A stretch of DNA of 14,093 nt, taken from the NCBI GenBank assembly GCA_035248725.1, contig DATFHG010000055.1, positions 1-14,093 on the forward strand. The letters run 5' to 3'. This stretch comes from DASPMP01 sp035248725. GTDB lineage: Bacteria; Gemmatimonadota; Gemmatimonadetes; Gemmatimonadales; Gemmatimonadaceae. Positions 5,492 to 12,476 of the stretch are shown here, in pieces. Made by a program: the position numbers and the translations under genes. Numbering within the stretch: position 1 is the stretch's first letter; each line of letters opens with the position of its first letter. The notes beneath the pieces are model-generated. The model worked only from the letters and a program-made list of their open reading frames with translations. It was not told where the DNA came from and ran no database searches.

Positions 5492-8185
5492 GTGACGGAT
5501 GCCGACGACAAGACGCGGCGATACGCGCGCTTTCGCGGCCCCGATCTGCGCGCGGACATCGACGACGAGATGGAGTTCCATATCCAGATGATCGCCGACG
5601 GGTACGCCGCGCGCGGGTTGTCTGCGGAGGCGGCCCGCCGGCGCGCACTCGCCGAATTCGGCGACTATCGAGGAGCCAGGGAGTCCTGCATGCACATCGA
5701 CGAAGCGCGACACCGTGCGTCGCGGCGCAGCGAAGTTCTCACGAACCTGCGGTATGACGTGCGCCATGCCACGCGACGGCTGATCACGAACCCGGTGTTC
5801 GCGATCGTGACGGTTCTCACGCTGGCCATCGGACTCGGCCCCAACATCGCGATCTTCAGCATCATCAACAGCGTCGTGCTGCAGCCGTTGCCGTACGCCG
5901 ACGCGGACCGGCTGGTGTACGTGCAGGAGACCTTCCCATTGCCGGGGGGCAAGACGGGGTTCGGCTCCGTTTCGTGGGGGAATTTCCTGGACTGGAAAGC
6001 GCGCAACCGCAGCTTCAGCGATCTCGCCGTCGCGGCCTACGCATCGAGCGCGAACCTCGGCAACGGCGATCGGCCCGAGCGTCTGGCCGTGTCCGCGGTG
6101 GGATCGCGGCTGTTCCCGGTGCTCGGCGTACGCCCGATGATCGGACGCAACTTTACGCCGGAAGAGACGACAGCGGGCGGCGCGAACGTGGTGCTGCTGT
6201 CGGCGAACCTCTGGCGTCGGGCGTTCGCGGGCGATCCCGCGATCGTCGGCAAATCGATCACGCTGGACGCGCAGCCGTACACGGTGATCGGCATCATGCC
6301 CGCCGACATCACGTTCCCGAATCGTTCGGCCGCGATCGACGCGTGGCTGCCGTTGCAGGTGCAGCTGCCGCCGGGCCAACGCGGGTCGCACAACTATATG
6401 GTAGTGGGCCGACTCAAGCCCGGGATATCCAGGGAAGCGGCGACCGCGGACATGAAGGCGGTCGCCGGCCGAATCGCAGAGGAATTCCCGGACGCCCAGG
6501 AAGGGCGGAGCGCCGCGGTGGTTCCGCTCCGCGATACCGTCGTGGGACAGGTGCGTCCGCAGCTGCTCATGTTGCTGGGCGCCGCGGCGCTCGTGTTGCT
6601 CATCGCCTGTGCGAACGCCGCTAGCCTGTTGCTGGCACGGGCGGCCGCGCGCCGGCGGGAGGTAGCCGTGCTGGCCGCGCTCGGTGCGAGTCGCTGGCGC
6701 ATCGCGCAGCAGTACCTGGTGGAGAGTCTGCTCCTGTCCGCAACGAGCGCGGTCGTCGGGCTCGTGCTCGGATTCGCAGCCGTAAGGGGTATCGTCGCCT
6801 CGGCGGGTACGATGCTTCCGCGCGCGCGAGAAATTCACTACGACGGCACCGTCATCGCGTTCGTCGCCGGCGCCATCGTGCTCACGGCCATCCTTTTCGG
6901 GATCGCGCCGGCGCTCGGGGCCACTCGCACGGATCTGCGCGACGGCCTGCAGGAAGGTACGCGCGGCACCAGCGGCGGGCGGAGCCGCCAGACATTCCGC
7001 AGCTCGCTCGTGGTCGCGCAGTTCGCGCTGTCGCTCGTGCTGCTCGCCGGCGCGGGTCTCCTGATCCGCACGTTCGCCGCGCTGCTTGGCGCGCCGACAG
7101 GGATGCAGCCGGAGCACGTGCTGACGATGCACCTGCCGGTGCCCGTCGGATCGCCGAAGTACGCGACGGGAGACGCCGCGCTGCAGCGACTGCACCAGCC
7201 GCTGCTCGAGCAGATACGCGCAATGCCAGGCGTTCTCGCGGCGGGATACATCTCCCACCTGCCCCTGCAGCAGTACGGCACGAACGGCAACTTCACGATC
7301 GTCGGCCAGAGCTACGCGCGCACCGCCGACCAGCCGTTCGCCGAATTCCGGGCGATCAGCCCCGGATACTTCGCCGCGCTGGGCATTCCGGTGCTGAAGG
7401 GCAGGGACGTTGCCGCGACCGACGGAACCACGGACGCTCCCGTCGCGATCATCAACGACGTCCTGGCGCAGCAGTTCTTCCGGGACAGGGACCCGGTCGG
7501 CCAGGCCATCTCATTCGGTCCGGTGAACGCACAGAACCCCGCGACGACCATCGTGGGAGTCGTGGGCAGCGTACGCCAGGCGACGCTCGACTCGCCACCG
7601 CTGGCCGAGATGTATTTCCCGTACACGCAGGCGCAGTGGACGCTGAACAACATGACGCTGGTGGTGAAAGGCGATGGTGAACCCACCGCGCTGGCGAAGT
7701 CCATCGAACGCTCCATTCGCTCGCTCGATGCCGACCAGCCCGTCTACCTCGTGCGGTCGATGGATGATGTCGTCACGGCATCCGTCGCCGATCGCCGCCT
7801 CTATTTGCGGCTCCTCGGCGCGTTTGCGGGCATCGCACTCGCGCTGGCGATGGCCGGCATCTTCGGGACGATCTCCTATGCCGTAGCGCAGCGAACGCGC
7901 GAGTTCGGCATCCGCCTGGCGCTCGGCTCCGATCTGCGTCGTCTGCAGGGGATGGTCGTGTGGCAAGGGACGCGTCTGGTGCTCCTTGCGCTTCTGATCG
8001 GCATTCCAGGCGCCGTCGCCGTGACCGGCTTGCTGCGCGGCGTGCTGTATGGCGTCGAGCCAGGTGACCCGTTGACGCTGGCCGCCGTATCGCTGGTGCT
8101 CGCGGTGGTGGCGGTGGCGGCGAGCTACCTGCCGTCGCGGCGTATCGCGCGCGTCGATCCGATGATCGCCATGCGCGCCGAGTAA
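5492..8185 (+). CDS. ADOP-family (duplicated orphan) FtsX/MacB-type permease
   Basis: This is a MacB/FtsX-like membrane permease with two permease modules and no ATPase gene beside it, matching the ADOP family (TIGR03434 from memory); the substrate is unknown. I chose GTG 5492 because GAGAAGGG precedes it; GTG 5453, overlapping the padR stop, would add 13 residues and also fits. Domains over 897 aa: a soluble prefix (about 15-90, D-I-D-D-E-M-E-F-H-I and A-R-R-R-A-L-A-E-F-G); the first membrane segment with L-A-I-G-L-G-P-N-I-A-I-F-S (about 101-130); a periplasmic MacB-core domain (about 131-355); FtsX helices (about 357-475); a second copy starting with F-R-S-S-L-V-V-A-Q-F-A-L-S (about 502), a second periplasmic domain, and terminal FtsX helices ending P-S-R-R-I-A-R-V-D-P-M-I-A-M-R-A-E. 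The family usually has G-A-N-T where this has G-P-N-I. It is probably repressed by the upstream PadR. Confidence 0.92.
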   Translation: MTDADDKTRRYARFRGPDLRADIDDEMEFHIQMIADGYAARGLSAEAARRRALAEFGDYRGARESCMHIDEARHRASRRSEVLTNLRYDVRHATRRLITNPVFAIVTVLTLAIGLGPNIAIFSIINSVVLQPLPYADADRLVYVQETFPLPGGKTGFGSVSWGNFLDWKARNRSFSDLAVAAYASSANLGNGDRPERLAVSAVGSRLFPVLGVRPMIGRNFTPEETTAGGANVVLLSANLWRRAFAGDPAIVGKSITLDAQPYTVIGIMPADITFPNRSAAIDAWLPLQVQLPPGQRGSHNYMVVGRLKPGISREAATADMKAVAGRIAEEFPDAQEGRSAAVVPLRDTVVGQVRPQLLMLLGAAALVLLIACANAASLLLARAAARRREVAVLAALGASRWRIAQQYLVESLLLSATSAVVGLVLGFAAVRGIVASAGTMLPRAREIHYDGTVIAFVAGAIVLTAILFGIAPALGATRTDLRDGLQEGTRGTSGGRSRQTFRSSLVVAQFALSLVLLAGAGLLIRTFAALLGAPTGMQPEHVLTMHLPVPVGSPKYATGDAALQRLHQPLLEQIRAMPGVLAAGYISHLPLQQYGTNGNFTIVGQSYARTADQPFAEFRAISPGYFAALGIPVLKGRDVAATDGTTDAPVAIINDVLAQQFFRDRDPVGQAISFGPVNAQNPATTIVGVVGSVRQATLDSPPLAEMYFPYTQAQWTLNNMTLVVKGDGEPTALAKSIERSIRSLDADQPVYLVRSMDDVVTASVADRRLYLRLLGAFAGIALALAMAGIFGTISYAVAQRTREFGIRLALGSDLRRLQGMVVWQGTRLVLLALLIGIPGAVAVTGLLRGVLYGVEPGDPLTLAAVSLVLAVVAVAASYLPSRRIARVDPMIAMRAE

Positions 8186-8256
8186 CGGCGCGATGGACAT
8201 CGACGGCGCGTACGACGCGATGCTGGGCCGGGCGGCTAGCTTTCCGGCACTCGGCC

Positions 8257-9039
8257 ATGAAGCTGACCTTTCTCGGCACCGGCACGTCGTTCGGCGTGCC
8301 GCAACTGGGGTGTCATTGCGCGGTCTGTAGGTCGCCCGATCCGCGTGATCGTCGCACGCGGGTCGGCGCGGTGGTGGAGACCAACGCCGGGACGCGCATC
8401 CTCATCGACACGCCTCCCGAGCTCCGCCTGCAGCTGGTGAACGCGGGCATCGATCGCGTGGACGCCGTGCTCTTCACGCACGACCACGCCGATCACACGC
8501 ACGGCATCGACGATCTGCGCGCCATCACGAACCGGCGCTCCGCGCCGCTGCCGCTGTATGGCTCCGAGCTGACGCTGCAGGGACTGCGGCAGAAATTCGG
8601 CTACATCCTGGACGACAGCATTCGGCCGCAGCCGGGAACATCCAAACCCGAAGGGCGCGCGCACGTGGTGCAGCCGAACGAGACCTTTCGCGTGGGCGAT
8701 CAGGATGTGCTCGCGCTGCCGGTGCCGCACGGTTCGATCACGGTGTTCGGTTACCGCATCGGAGCACTGGCGTACGTGACGGACGCGAAGGATGTGCCCG
8801 CAAACGTCGTGGCACAGATGCGCGGCGTGAGCGTGCTGGTGATCAATGCCCTGTTCCGCACGGAGCATCCCACGCACTTGAGCATCCCGGAGGCGCTCGA
8901 GGTCGCTGGTAGCGTCGGCGCGGCGCGCACATTTCTCACGCATCTTACGCACGACAACTTCCACGCCGATCTCGAGGCCGAGCTGATGCCGCGCGGCATC
9001 ACGCCGGCATTCGACGGGCTGACGGTACGCATCGACTGA
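8257..9039 (+). CDS. PhnP-like metallo-beta-lactamase-fold phosphodiesterase/hydrolase
   Basis: This is a 260-aa metal-dependent hydrolase. The N-terminus L-G-T-G-T-S-F-G-V-P begins the fold. The metal site is H-D-H-A-D-H at 75-80 plus H158 (P-H-G-S), D176 (Y-V-T-D-A) and a C-terminal His (T-H-L-T-H, 229/232). A C-x-C-x2-C cluster at C19, C21 and C24 matches the extra structural zinc site known in PhnP, which hydrolyses cyclic phosphates of ribose. No other phosphonate genes are nearby, so the natural substrate may be another phosphodiester, and I give no symbol. The start ATG 8257 lacks a clear Shine-Dalgarno but begins exactly at the conserved M-K-L-T-F-L-G-T-G. It lies 71 bases after the permease gene and 13 bases before the isomerase gene, so it may head that operon. 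Confidence 0.88.
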   Translation: MKLTFLGTGTSFGVPQLGCHCAVCRSPDPRDRRTRVGAVVETNAGTRILIDTPPELRLQLVNAGIDRVDAVLFTHDHADHTHGIDDLRAITNRRSAPLPLYGSELTLQGLRQKFGYILDDSIRPQPGTSKPEGRAHVVQPNETFRVGDQDVLALPVPHGSITVFGYRIGALAYVTDAKDVPANVVAQMRGVSVLVINALFRTEHPTHLSIPEALEVAGSVGAARTFLTHLTHDNFHADLEAELMPRGITPAFDGLTVRID

Positions 9040-9052
9040 CGGTTGACCACGA

Positions 9053-10444
9053 ATGACAATCTCTCTGGACTTCACGAACATGCTCGCCCCCGGCGTCACC
9101 GGTGGCATCGACGCGGCGCAGTGGGACACGGCCGGAGCGCTCTTCGACAAGGCGCGCGCGGTATTCGACCAGCGTCGAACCGACGGAGAGCTGGGGTTCC
9201 TGGATCTCCCGTCCGACGCCGCACTGCACAAGCAATCAGCCGATTTCGCGAAGCGCACGCGCGGCAAGTTCGACGACGTCGTCGTCCTTGGCATCGGCGG
9301 CTCCGCGCTCGGCCCCATCGCGCTGCGCACCGCCCTGTGCAAGCCGCACTGGAATCTGCTGGACGCTGGCGAACGCGACATGCGTCCCCGTCTGCACGTG
9401 CTGGACAACCTGGATCCGGCGACGATCCACGCGCTGATCGAACGCGTGCCGCTGGAGCGTGCCTTGTTCATCGTGACGTCCAAGTCGGGGGGCACGGCCG
9501 AGACGATGGCGCAGTATCTCGTGGTCCGTGAGCACATCCAGCGACACAAGCTGGCCGTGAAGGATCACGTGGTGTTCGTGACGGATCCGAAGAAGGGCGC
9601 GCTGCGTCCCATCGCGTCCGCGGAGCAGATCCCCGGTCTCGACATACCCGCGAATGTCGGCGGGCGATTCAGCGTCCTGAGTCCTGTCGGCGTGCTCCCC
9701 GCCGCGCTCGTCGGCATCGATACGGCGGCGCTGCTCCGTGGCGCCGGCGAGTTCGCGGCGACGTGCACGTCGGCGTCTCTGCGCGACAATCCGGCGGGAG
9801 CATTCGCCGTCCTGCAGTACCTCGCCGATACCACGCAGGGAAAGCACATCCATGTCTTCATGCCGTACAGCGACGCGCTGCGGGACATGGCGGCGTGGTT
9901 CGTTCAGCTGTGGGCAGAGAGCCTTGGCAAGCGACGCATCGGCGGCGAGGAACACGTGGGACCGACACCGCTCGGAGCGCTGGGCGCCACCGACCAGCAC
10001 AGCCAGGTGCAGCTGTTCATGGAAGGCCCGGCCGACAAGACAGTGACGTTCGTGACCACCACGCGAAAGAACGACGTCGAGATTCCAGCGCTGCACAAGG
10101 ACGTCGCCGAGCTGGCGTACCTCGGCGGCCATTCGCTGGGCGAAGTGCTGGACATCGAGCAGCGGGCGACTGCCGGCGCGCTCGCGACGCGCGGCAGGCC
10201 GAACATGACGCTGCACATCGATGCGGTGGACGCCTGGCACGTGGGCGCGTTGATGATGCTGCTCGAGGCGGCGACCGTGTATGCCGGCGCGCTGTACAAC
10301 GTCAACCCGCTCGACCAACCGGGCGTGGAGCTCGGGAAGCAGTTCACGTACGCACAACTCGGACGGCCGGACGCGGACAAGAAGGCCAGGTCTGAATGGG
10401 ACAAACTGCCCAAGCCTGATCCGAAGTATCGGGTTCCGCGCTAA
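9053..10444 (+). CDS. pgi: Glucose-6-phosphate isomerase
   Basis: It interconverts glucose 6-phosphate and fructose 6-phosphate in glycolysis/gluconeogenesis, in the cytoplasm. At 463 aa it belongs to the shorter bacterial form (the E. coli enzyme is about 550). Visible motifs: G-I-G-G-S-A-L-G-P at 80-88, the sugar-phosphate-binding S-K-S-G-G-T at 143-148, the catalytic-region A-E-S-L-G-K with E289, the family signature G-A-T-D-Q-H-S-Q with H316, and the late N-P-L-D-Q-P-G-V-E-L-G-K with K429 as the likely ring-opening/catalytic lysine. All expected active-site elements are present, so it should be active. The start is ATG 9053, 13 bases after the hydrolase stop with no clear ribosome site; translation may be coupled. 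It is followed after 12 bases by the aldolase, so two upper-glycolysis genes are adjacent. Confidence 0.95.
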   Translation: MTISLDFTNMLAPGVTGGIDAAQWDTAGALFDKARAVFDQRRTDGELGFLDLPSDAALHKQSADFAKRTRGKFDDVVVLGIGGSALGPIALRTALCKPHWNLLDAGERDMRPRLHVLDNLDPATIHALIERVPLERALFIVTSKSGGTAETMAQYLVVREHIQRHKLAVKDHVVFVTDPKKGALRPIASAEQIPGLDIPANVGGRFSVLSPVGVLPAALVGIDTAALLRGAGEFAATCTSASLRDNPAGAFAVLQYLADTTQGKHIHVFMPYSDALRDMAAWFVQLWAESLGKRRIGGEEHVGPTPLGALGATDQHSQVQLFMEGPADKTVTFVTTTRKNDVEIPALHKDVAELAYLGGHSLGEVLDIEQRATAGALATRGRPNMTLHIDAVDAWHVGALMMLLEAATVYAGALYNVNPLDQPGVELGKQFTYAQLGRPDADKKARSEWDKLPKPDPKYRVPR

Positions 10445-10456
10445 ATTCACCGGACT

Positions 10457-11857
10457 ATGGATTCCATCAACGACATCTTCGGCAAGGACGTCTCGGTCCT
10501 GGACGGCAAAGTCTCGGTCAAGAATGAGGCGGCGCTCGCGTCGTCCAGGGTGGACCAGCTCGTGCGGTCGGCGGTATTTGGCGAGAAGGACGAGAAGGAA
10601 TACGCGCGCTGGTTGCTGTGGGAGCTCGGTCAGGCGGTCGGCGTTCAGCCGGCGTCGATTCACGATCTGTACATGGCCCGCGGCCGCGGCGAGGTGCACG
10701 GGTTTACCGTTCCCGCGATCAATGTCCGCGGCCTCACGTACGACACGGGTCGCTCGATCTTTCGTACCGCAAAGAAAATGAAAGCGGGAGCGTTCATCCT
10801 CGAGATCGCGCGCTCCGAGATCGGATACACGGAGCAGCGTCCGGCGGAGTATGTGTCCGTGATGATCGCGGCGGCGTTGCGGGAGGGATTTCGCGGTCCC
10901 GTGTTCATCCAGGGCGACCACTTCCAGGTGAACGCGAAGAAATGGAAGGCGGATCCGAAGACCGAAGTCGATGCCGTGAAAATGCTCGTGAAGGAGGCGG
11001 TCGCCGCCGGCTTCTACAACATCGATATCGATACGTCGACGCTGGTCGACCTGAGCAAGAAGACACTCGACGAGCAGCAGAAGCCGAATTACGAAGTCGG
11101 TGTCGACATCCTCAAGACGGTGCGCGCCGAGGAGCCGGACGGCGTCACGATCTCCGCCGGCGGCGAGATCGGTGAAGTCGGCACGGAGAACAGCACGGAG
11201 CCCGAGCTGCGCGCATTCATGGACGGGTTCAAGCGCGTGTTGCCCAAGGGCATGGCCGGACTGTCGAAAATCTCCGTTCAGTCCGGGACGTCGCACGGCG
11301 GCGTGGTGCTGCCGGACGGCTCCATCGCCGACGTGAAGCTCGACCTCGACACGCTCGAGCGATTGTCCGTGGTGGCGCGCGAGCAGTACGGCCTTGCGGG
11401 CGCAGTGCAGCATGGCGCGTCGACGTTGCCCGACAACGCCTTCGGCAGCTTCCCCAAGCGGGAGACCGCCGAGATCCATCTGGCGACGAATTTCCAGACG
11501 ATGCTCTTCGACGCGCTTCCGTCGACGTTGCGCAACGAGGTATACGGCTGGCTGCGCGAAAACGCGAAGGACGAGCGCAAACCGTCGGACTCGGACGAAC
11601 AGTTCTTCTACAAGACGCGCAAGAAGGCGATTGGCCCGTTCAAGCGGAAGTTCTGGGACCTGCCGCAGGACGTGCGCGACCGGCTTGGCCGGGAATACGA
11701 CGACAAATTCGGCTTCCTCTTCAAACAGCTCGCCATCGGCGACACGGCCAAGTACGTGGCGAGGTTCGTGAAGCCCCCGGTGCAGCACAAGCCGCAGCCG
11801 GCAGAAGGGCATGTGACCGTGGCGGCCGCACCGGACGACACGAGTTTGAGCGACTAG
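10457..11857 (+). CDS. Class II (zinc-dependent) fructose-bisphosphate aldolase, long form
   Basis: It probably cleaves/forms fructose 1,6-bisphosphate; position beside pgi supports glycolysis or gluconeogenesis, though a tagatose-type specificity is not excluded. The class II TIM barrel shows F-T-V-P-A-I-N-V-R at about 83-91, the catalytic Asp/zinc His pair in Q-G-D-H-F (D154, H155), I-D-I-D-T-S at 189-194, zinc-site G-G-E-I-G-E-V-G (E237), G-T-S-H-G-G (H280), Q-H-G-A-S-T (H319) and the phosphate/ketose-binding I-H-L-A-T-N-F-Q at 340-347. At 466 aa it exceeds the usual 280-360: residues 1-80 and about 350-466 are extensions, including a helical charged region (about 380-440) and a Pro/Ala-rich disordered-looking tail. 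Long class II aldolases of this kind exist in several phyla, as I recall. The start ATG 10457 has no strong Shine-Dalgarno. Confidence in the fold is high, in the exact substrate moderate. Confidence 0.88.
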   Translation: MDSINDIFGKDVSVLDGKVSVKNEAALASSRVDQLVRSAVFGEKDEKEYARWLLWELGQAVGVQPASIHDLYMARGRGEVHGFTVPAINVRGLTYDTGRSIFRTAKKMKAGAFILEIARSEIGYTEQRPAEYVSVMIAAALREGFRGPVFIQGDHFQVNAKKWKADPKTEVDAVKMLVKEAVAAGFYNIDIDTSTLVDLSKKTLDEQQKPNYEVGVDILKTVRAEEPDGVTISAGGEIGEVGTENSTEPELRAFMDGFKRVLPKGMAGLSKISVQSGTSHGGVVLPDGSIADVKLDLDTLERLSVVAREQYGLAGAVQHGASTLPDNAFGSFPKRETAEIHLATNFQTMLFDALPSTLRNEVYGWLRENAKDERKPSDSDEQFFYKTRKKAIGPFKRKFWDLPQDVRDRLGREYDDKFGFLFKQLAIGDTAKYVARFVKPPVQHKPQPAEGHVTVAAAPDDTSLSD

Positions 11858-11864
11858 GCTGTCC

Positions 11865-12458
11865 GTGGACCTCGACACGCTCTGGCTGCACACACTCGAG
11901 GAGGTCGTCAACCGGGCGGCGCACGAGGTGAAGGACTCGCTGAACGGCGTGTCGCTGAATGTCGAGGTCGTGCGTGTCCGCGCCCGGCCTGGCGTGAACA
12001 CCGACGGCGGAGGGCTGGCTGCGTTCGCGACGGCTGCCGCGGAACAACTCGAGCTGCTGACGGTACGGGCTGAGGCCTTGCTGTTCCTGTCGCGGCCACC
12101 GCGCGAGCCGGCGGATGTCGGCCTGGCTCTCCGGCACCTGGCGGCGTTGCTCATCCCGGCGGCCAAGGCCGACGGAAAGCGGCTCGTCGTCGACGGTTAC
12201 GGTCGGTCGGCGCCTACGTCGGCGTCGGCTCAGGCGACGCGACTGGCGCTCGGAGCGGGGCTGCTCGCCGTGCTCCAGGGCGACCATTCAGGCCGGTGCC
12301 AGCTGGAACAAAACGGTGAAATTGTGGTCCGCTTTTCGCACGAGTCCGCTGGCGCCTGCAGCCTGGACCCGGCGGTGTCCGCCGCCATTCAACAGCACGA
12401 CATCCGCAGCGATCTTTCGAACGGCGAGCTGAGACTTCGCTTTCCCGCAACTTCCTGA
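11865..12458 (+). CDS. Histidine-kinase-like protein with H-box and degenerate ATPase domain (possible histidine phosphotransferase)
   Basis: This 197-aa protein starts at GTG 11865, seven bases after the aldolase stop, without a visible ribosome site. Residues 12-40 read like the dimerisation helix of sensor kinases: A-A-H-E-V-K-D-S-L-N-G-V, with H20-E21 at the phosphoacceptor position. The rest has the strand/helix order of a kinase ATPase domain (G-K-R-L-V-V at 104-109; the helix L-A-L-G-A-G-L-L-A-V-L-Q; G-E-I-V-V-R-F; the ending N-G-E-L-R-L-R-F) but lacks the N-box asparagines and both glycine boxes. It has no signal peptide, membrane segment or sensor domain. That architecture resembles Spo0B and ChpT, which relay phosphate without binding ATP. 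The NtrC-type regulator follows after 18 bases and is the obvious partner. The alternative is a decayed or regulatory fragment of a kinase. The function is inferred from weak similarity. Confidence 0.72.
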   Translation: MDLDTLWLHTLEEVVNRAAHEVKDSLNGVSLNVEVVRVRARPGVNTDGGGLAAFATAAAEQLELLTVRAEALLFLSRPPREPADVGLALRHLAALLIPAAKADGKRLVVDGYGRSAPTSASAQATRLALGAGLLAVLQGDHSGRCQLEQNGEIVVRFSHESAGACSLDPAVSAAIQQHDIRSDLSNGELRLRFPATS

Positions 12459-12476
12459 TTCCTGATTCCCGATCCC
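12452..12476 (+). repeat. Pyrimidine-rich 7-nt tandem repeat across the gene junction
   Basis: TTCCTGA occurs at 12452-12458 and 12459-12465, followed by the variant TTCCCGA at 12466-12472 and a final TCCC. The first copy contains the stop codon of the histidine-kinase-like gene, and the array fills the whole gap before the regulator's ATG, where a purine-rich ribosome site would be expected. It could vary by slippage and alter spacing, but three copies are too few to be sure it is more than chance. Confidence 0.6.

Noticed and set aside
5408..7258. A 616-codon minus-strand frame opposite the ADOP permease
   Set aside because: Arg/His-rich composition, no motif, no ribosome site, and fully opposite a clear permease gene; a high-GC shadow.
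8186..8256. Possible terminator or promoter in the 71-bp gap after the permease
   Set aside because: The only palindrome (CGATG/CATCG) has a two-base loop and no T-run, and I found no convincing -35/-10 pair.
8193..8330. Small 45-codon frame between the permease and hydrolase genes
   Set aside because: It has no ribosome site, overlaps the hydrolase start out of frame and resembles nothing known; a regulatory leader peptide cannot be excluded but has no support.
9236..12166. A 976-codon open frame on the minus strand under pgi, the aldolase and the histidine-kinase-like gene
   Set aside because: It runs antisense to three well-supported genes, its translation is rich in Arg/His/Val/Gln with no recognisable motif or fold, and long antisense frames are expected where GC-rich third positions suppress stops.
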